Assembly (NCBI GenBank): GCA_020720565.1
Contig: DYOK01000035.1
Span: forward strand, 1-9,770
Direction: 5' to 3'
DNA length: 9,770 nucleotides
DNA from: Acetofilamentum sp.
GTDB lineage: Bacteria > Bacteroidota > Bacteroidia > Bacteroidales > JAFGXI01
Part shown: one piece after another, positions 7,080 through 9,770 of the stretch
Numbering within the stretch: the first letter of the stretch is position 1
How the letters are laid out: each line of letters opens with the position of its first letter
The notes under the pieces: generated by a model
The model's input: only the letters and a program-made list of their open reading frames with translations
What the model was told of the DNA's origin: nothing
The model's database searches: none
Position numbers and translations under genes: made by a program

Positions 7080-8000
7080 TCAACCCCCAAATCCAAATTT
7101 CGGCAAACCTTGTCGTGTCGTTTTAAGTTTATAGGTTACAGAAATTGTTAAAAACATATACGAATCGTAGTCGGAAGGGTCGCCTCTTTGTTGATTGGCG
7201 GTTGTTTGACCAGGCACATTCCCTAATGAAGGGTCAGCCATGTCGGCGGCTAAGTCGCCAGACTGAGCACGGATCAAATTATTATCGTAATAAGTTGTGC
7301 TCACATCGTCGAGATAGTCGGTAAAGGTTTTTCTTGCTCCAAGTTCAAGCGCAATAGACCATTCTCTATCTAATCCGTATTTGAAACCTATTCCATAAGG
7401 AATGGCCATTTGAATTCTACTGTATTTTTCTCTAGATCCCACCAAGCCTTGACCTTCTGTTCCAAGCGGCTGAAGAGCAACCCATTCGCCCGTTGTGCTA
7501 TTTTTTCCGTAGGTATTAAACCAATATCCAGCAAATCCAAGAAAAAAGTAAGTATTGAGTTTGAATCCTTTTAAACCACGAACACGTCTTAAGCTATATC
7601 GATGACCTACTTTCTCTTTAATAATATTGTATTCCATCTGACCCGAGAGTTCAATTAAGTGCGCATAAAAATTCAGATTTCGGTTATTTCGATATGTCTC
7701 TTCTGTTTTTTTATCGTCGCCACGAAGCACACCATAAGTTAGTGCCATTTTAGCAGAAACTTGTTCTAATATTTTATACCGCAGCCCAATTGTTACGGCA
7801 GGGCGTGTCATTGAGAATTCAAAATCGCGTAAAAAATCGGTTCCTTCGCGGTTTGCTCCTCCCAACTCGCCCAAGAAATTTGTAGCCCCAATTCCGGCTA
7901 TAAGCTCGTAACGATAACGCTTCCAACGAGTAGAGTACTGTGCCTCTGCTTGAGTTATAAATAGCAGAGCGACAACAATTAAAAATAGCTTCTTCATCAT
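7080..8000 (-). CDS. DUF6089/PorG-related outer-membrane beta-barrel protein (long paralog)
   Basis: 306-aa predicted outer-membrane barrel and the first gene of the minus-strand run. Signal peptide MMKKLFLIVVALLFITQAEA, then Gln21. Blocks shared with the 247-aa gene downstream: RWKRYRYELIAGIG (25-38), MTRPAVTIGLRYK (64-76), MEYNIIKEKVGHRY (122-135), LNTYFFLGFAG (148-158), IPYGIGFKYGLDREW (200-214), ELGARKTFTDYLDDVSTTYYD (219-239), and near the end KLKTTRQGLPKF (291-302). Two segments are longer than in the downstream copy: residues about 163-192 (before SRIQMAIP) and about 240-277, which includes AADMADPS and QRGDPSDYD. These are probably surface or periplasmic loops. No cysteine is present. 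The start is ATG at 8000, with a second ATG at 7997. I recognise the family style from Bacteroidota but not a characterised function; PorG-like or porin-like roles are both open. Confidence 0.8.
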   Translation of the reverse strand: MMKKLFLIVVALLFITQAEAQYSTRWKRYRYELIAGIGATNFLGELGGANREGTDFLRDFEFSMTRPAVTIGLRYKILEQVSAKMALTYGVLRGDDKKTEETYRNNRNLNFYAHLIELSGQMEYNIIKEKVGHRYSLRRVRGLKGFKLNTYFFLGFAGYWFNTYGKNSTTGEWVALQPLGTEGQGLVGSREKYSRIQMAIPYGIGFKYGLDREWSIALELGARKTFTDYLDDVSTTYYDNNLIRAQSGDLAADMADPSLGNVPGQTTANQQRGDPSDYDSYMFLTISVTYKLKTTRQGLPKFGFGG

Positions 8001-8282
8001 CGAGCTAAAGTATGAATTTTCTTTTTAATATTAAAAAATTGATTGTTAAAAGTTTATTAATAATCTGTTTAGCATTACCAAACACACTTTATGTTAGATT
8101 AAAAAACTATTAGACCCCTTTTGGAGTTGTGCAATTTATCTATTTTTGTACAAAAAAGGTATTACGATTTATTATTTTCATTACGCAAATGTTACGATAT
8201 GTCATAATATTGGGTAGAACGGAAAATTGTACATATATAAATAGGTAAAGGTCTTAAATATACAAAAATTAAATAAATTATT
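8001..8282. other. 282-nt AT-rich divergent intergenic region
   Basis: Separates the minus-strand envelope cluster from the plus-strand aldehyde dehydrogenase gene and must hold promoters for both. For the plus strand a reasonable -33/-7 pair is present (listed separately). For the minus strand I found no exact TAnnTTTG; the nearest is TGTGTTTG (8086 down to 8079), one mismatch, about 79 nt before the ATG at 8000, without a visible -33 box. The pentamer TTACG occurs three times on the plus strand (8162, 8181, 8192). No coding sequence, tRNA or strong terminator was recognised. Confidence 0.6.
8120..8148 (+). promoter_or_regulatory. Candidate promoter for the aldehyde dehydrogenase gene
   Basis: TTTG at 8120-8123 (within CTTTTGG) and TATTTTTG at 8141-8148 match the Bacteroidota -33 and -7 elements (TTTG, TAnnTTTG) with a 17-nt spacer, at the short end of the known range. 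Transcription would begin near 8153, giving a leader of about 130 nt before the ATG at 8283. The -7 box runs into a 14-nt palindrome, TTTTTGTACAAAAA (8143-8156), which would overlap the start site and could be a repressor site or chance in AT-rich DNA. Confidence 0.45.
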
Positions 8283-9698
8283 ATGGATTTTGAACTTTAC
8301 GTTGGAGGTCAATTCGAGAAAGGGCAGCAAATAATTGAAATTAGAAGTCCTTTCGATCAAAGTTTTGTTGCAACAACTTATTTGGCTGAAACTGAGCATC
8401 TGGAACGAGCTATTGTAGCTGCTCAGGCTGTTGAGCCAATTATGAAGCAAATGCCCGATTATAAAAAGTATGAAATTTTGCAGTCTATTGCTCACCAAAT
8501 GAAAGTTGAGCGAACAGAATTAGCTGTACTTCTGGCACAAGAGTCGGGCAAACCACTCAAATTTGCTTTAGGCGAAATTGATCGAGCTATACAAACTTTT
8601 GTGGTAGCTTCGGAAGAAAGTAAACGAATTCCCAGAGAATATTTTTCGCTCGATTGGACCCCATCTGGGCAAGGGAAGGAAGCTTTAGTAAAATATTTTC
8701 CTGTTGGTTTAGTAGCCGGAATTGCCCCTTTCAATTTCCCAATGAATTTGGCAGTTCACAAGATTGCACCAGCTATTGCCACCGGCAATCCAATTATTTT
8801 AAAACCTGCCAGAAGCACGCCTCTTTCAACCTTAGCATTGGCTAAAATAATAGACAAAACTGATTTACCCAAAGGTGCTGTTTCGATTTTGCCTATGGAC
8901 AGAACCAGTGGCAACCAATTGGTTACTGACACCCGGTTTAAAAAACTGAGTTTCACGGGTTCGCCAGAAGTCGGATGGGCCATGAAATCGCAAGCTGGTA
9001 GTAAAAAAATCACCTTAGAATTAGGAGGAAACGCGGGGGTAATTGTATCGCAATATGCCGATTTAAAAGATGCTGTAAAGAAATCGGTAGCAGGCGGTTT
9101 TGCATATTCTGGCCAAGTCTGTATTCATGTGCAACGCATTATGGTGCACGAAAGTGTATTTGAATCGTTCGTTGAATTATTTAAAGAACTGACCTCTAAA
9201 TTAAAAGCTGGCAATCCTTTAGAAGCAGAAACCGATATTTCGTCGATGATAGACGAAACCAATGCGATTCGAGTAGAAAGCTGGGTAAACGAAGCCGTTG
9301 ATGCAGGTGCAAAAGTGTTGTTTGGCGGACACCGTAAGGGTACGTATTACGAACCAACTATCATGACCAACACTACTAAGGAAATGAAAGTCTGTGCCTT
9401 AGAAATTTTCGGACCTGTTGTTTCAATCGAAAAATACAGCACATTCGAAGAAGCCATTGCTTATTTAAATGATTCGCAATATGGATTGCAAGCTGGTGTT
9501 TTTAGTAAACACATCGACGAAATTAACTACGCTTTCGAGCATCTCGAAGTTGGTGGAGTCGTCAGCAACGATGTGCCTACTTTTAGAGTAGACCATATGC
9601 CCTACGGTGGCATCAAAAACTCAGGTTTTGGACGTGAAGGCATTCGATATGCCATGATGGAAATGCTAGAACCTAAATTATTGGTTAAAGAGAAGTAA
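8283..9698 (+). CDS. NAD(P)-dependent aldehyde dehydrogenase
   Basis: 471-aa cytosolic enzyme of the ALDH superfamily, oxidising an aldehyde to its acid with NAD+ or NADP+. All catalytic features are visible: PFNFP with the oxyanion Asn151, ILKPA with Lys174, the cofactor-binding FTGSPEVG (224-231), general-base Glu246 in LELGG, nucleophile Cys280 in SGQVCIHVQR, and EIFGP with Glu374. The C-terminal YGGIKNSGFGREGIRYAMMEM (441-461) region and the rather short length resemble the lactaldehyde, glyceraldehyde-3-phosphate (GapN-type) and phosphonoacetaldehyde group more than betaine- or long-chain aldehyde enzymes, but I cannot name the substrate. Gly252 in LELGGNAGVIV replaces the more usual proline. 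The ATG at 8283 starts cleanly at the domain boundary. It is divergent from the envelope cluster and shows no functional tie to it. No partner gene is seen downstream before the window ends. Confidence 0.93.
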   Translation: MDFELYVGGQFEKGQQIIEIRSPFDQSFVATTYLAETEHLERAIVAAQAVEPIMKQMPDYKKYEILQSIAHQMKVERTELAVLLAQESGKPLKFALGEIDRAIQTFVVASEESKRIPREYFSLDWTPSGQGKEALVKYFPVGLVAGIAPFNFPMNLAVHKIAPAIATGNPIILKPARSTPLSTLALAKIIDKTDLPKGAVSILPMDRTSGNQLVTDTRFKKLSFTGSPEVGWAMKSQAGSKKITLELGGNAGVIVSQYADLKDAVKKSVAGGFAYSGQVCIHVQRIMVHESVFESFVELFKELTSKLKAGNPLEAETDISSMIDETNAIRVESWVNEAVDAGAKVLFGGHRKGTYYEPTIMTNTTKEMKVCALEIFGPVVSIEKYSTFEEAIAYLNDSQYGLQAGVFSKHIDEINYAFEHLEVGGVVSNDVPTFRVDHMPYGGIKNSGFGREGIRYAMMEMLEPKLLVKEK

Positions 9699-9710
9699 GT
9701 GATCTCAATT

Positions 9711-9742
9711 GTTGAGGTGTTGATTAGTTGATGCGTTGATTT
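9711..9742. repeat. Degenerate 8-bp tandem repeat (GTTGAnnn x 4)
   Basis: GTTGA starts at 9711, 9719, 9727 and 9735, exactly every 8 nt: GTTGAGGT, GTTGATTA, GTTGATGC, GTTGATTT. It begins 13 nt after the aldehyde dehydrogenase stop codon. A weak 5-bp hairpin (CTCAA/TTGAG, 9704-9716) overlaps its first unit. This looks like an extragenic repeat, not coding sequence. Confidence 0.6.
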
Positions 9743-9747
9743 GCCTG

Positions 9748-9763
9748 TCTACCGCCAGGTAGA
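9748..9763. repeat. Palindrome TCTACCGCCAGGTAGA, possible REP-like element
   Basis: A perfect 6-bp stem (TCTACC/GGTAGA) closes a 4-nt loop (GCCA), preceded by GCCTG. An alternative pairing of CCTG (9744-9747) with CAGG (9756-9759) is possible. Similar GC-richer CCTG/CAGG palindromes are common between genes in Bacteroidota genomes. It could also help end the aldehyde dehydrogenase transcript, but no T run follows before the window ends, so repeat is the better label. Confidence 0.45.
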
Positions 9764-9770
9764 TTGAAAG

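Noticed and set aside
8001..8282. Possible small RNA or riboswitch in the divergent intergenic region
   Set aside because: Very AT-rich with no stable GC stem or known motif; only promoter-like elements can be supported.
8202..8498. 98-aa minus-strand open frame over the aldehyde dehydrogenase start
   Set aside because: Low-complexity Phe/Leu/Asn-rich product typical of antisense AT-rich DNA, no motif, and it overlaps a secure gene.
8492..9013. Two antisense frames (80 and 85 aa) inside the aldehyde dehydrogenase gene, and a 63-aa alternative frame
   Set aside because: All lie within a complete, motif-verified gene and carry no motif of their own.

Overview
The window comes from a member of the Bacteroidota. 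Three things point there: the AT-rich sequence, start codons without clear Shine-Dalgarno sequences but with occasional TAnnTTTG (-7) promoter elements, and the gene order porG-like (DUF6089) - uppS - bamA - ompH/skp - ompH/skp - murI, which I recognise from Flavobacteriia and from Porphyromonas. I cannot narrow the family further from this sequence.

Layout. Positions 11-8000 are a minus-strand run of eight genes. In order of transcription they are three small outer-membrane beta-barrel genes (7080-8000, 6273-7016, 5571-6266), uppS (isoprenyl diphosphate synthase), bamA (core of the outer-membrane insertion machine), two tandem skp/ompH chaperone genes, and murI (glutamate racemase). The block from the second barrel gene to bamA is tightly packed: gaps are 6 and 11 nt, and bamA probably starts at a GTG inside the end of uppS. 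A rho-independent terminator at 899-928 separates the last skp gene from murI, which has its own candidate -7 element. A 282-nt intergenic region (8001-8282) then separates this run from a plus-strand NAD(P)-dependent aldehyde dehydrogenase gene (8283-9698). The last 72 nt contain a degenerate 8-bp tandem repeat and a short palindrome, which look like an extragenic repeat cluster. No gene-free stretch exceeds 300 nt.

How the genes fit together. The cluster serves the cell envelope. UppS makes the polyprenyl carrier for peptidoglycan and surface glycans, and MurI makes D-glutamate for peptidoglycan. The two Skp proteins would escort unfolded outer-membrane proteins to BamA. The barrel gene next to uppS sits where Porphyromonas gingivalis carries porG (PG0189), which encodes the barrel of the type IX secretion system that holds the PorK/PorN ring at the outer membrane. 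Two further related barrels are stacked upstream of it. All six predicted exported proteins have glutamine right after the predicted signal-peptidase site.

The most interesting points are the three tandem PorG/DUF6089-type barrels, of which only the uppS-adjacent one has a cysteine, and the repeat cluster at the right edge. I see no phage, transposon, CRISPR, tRNA or rRNA. Most of the window is a conserved housekeeping region.
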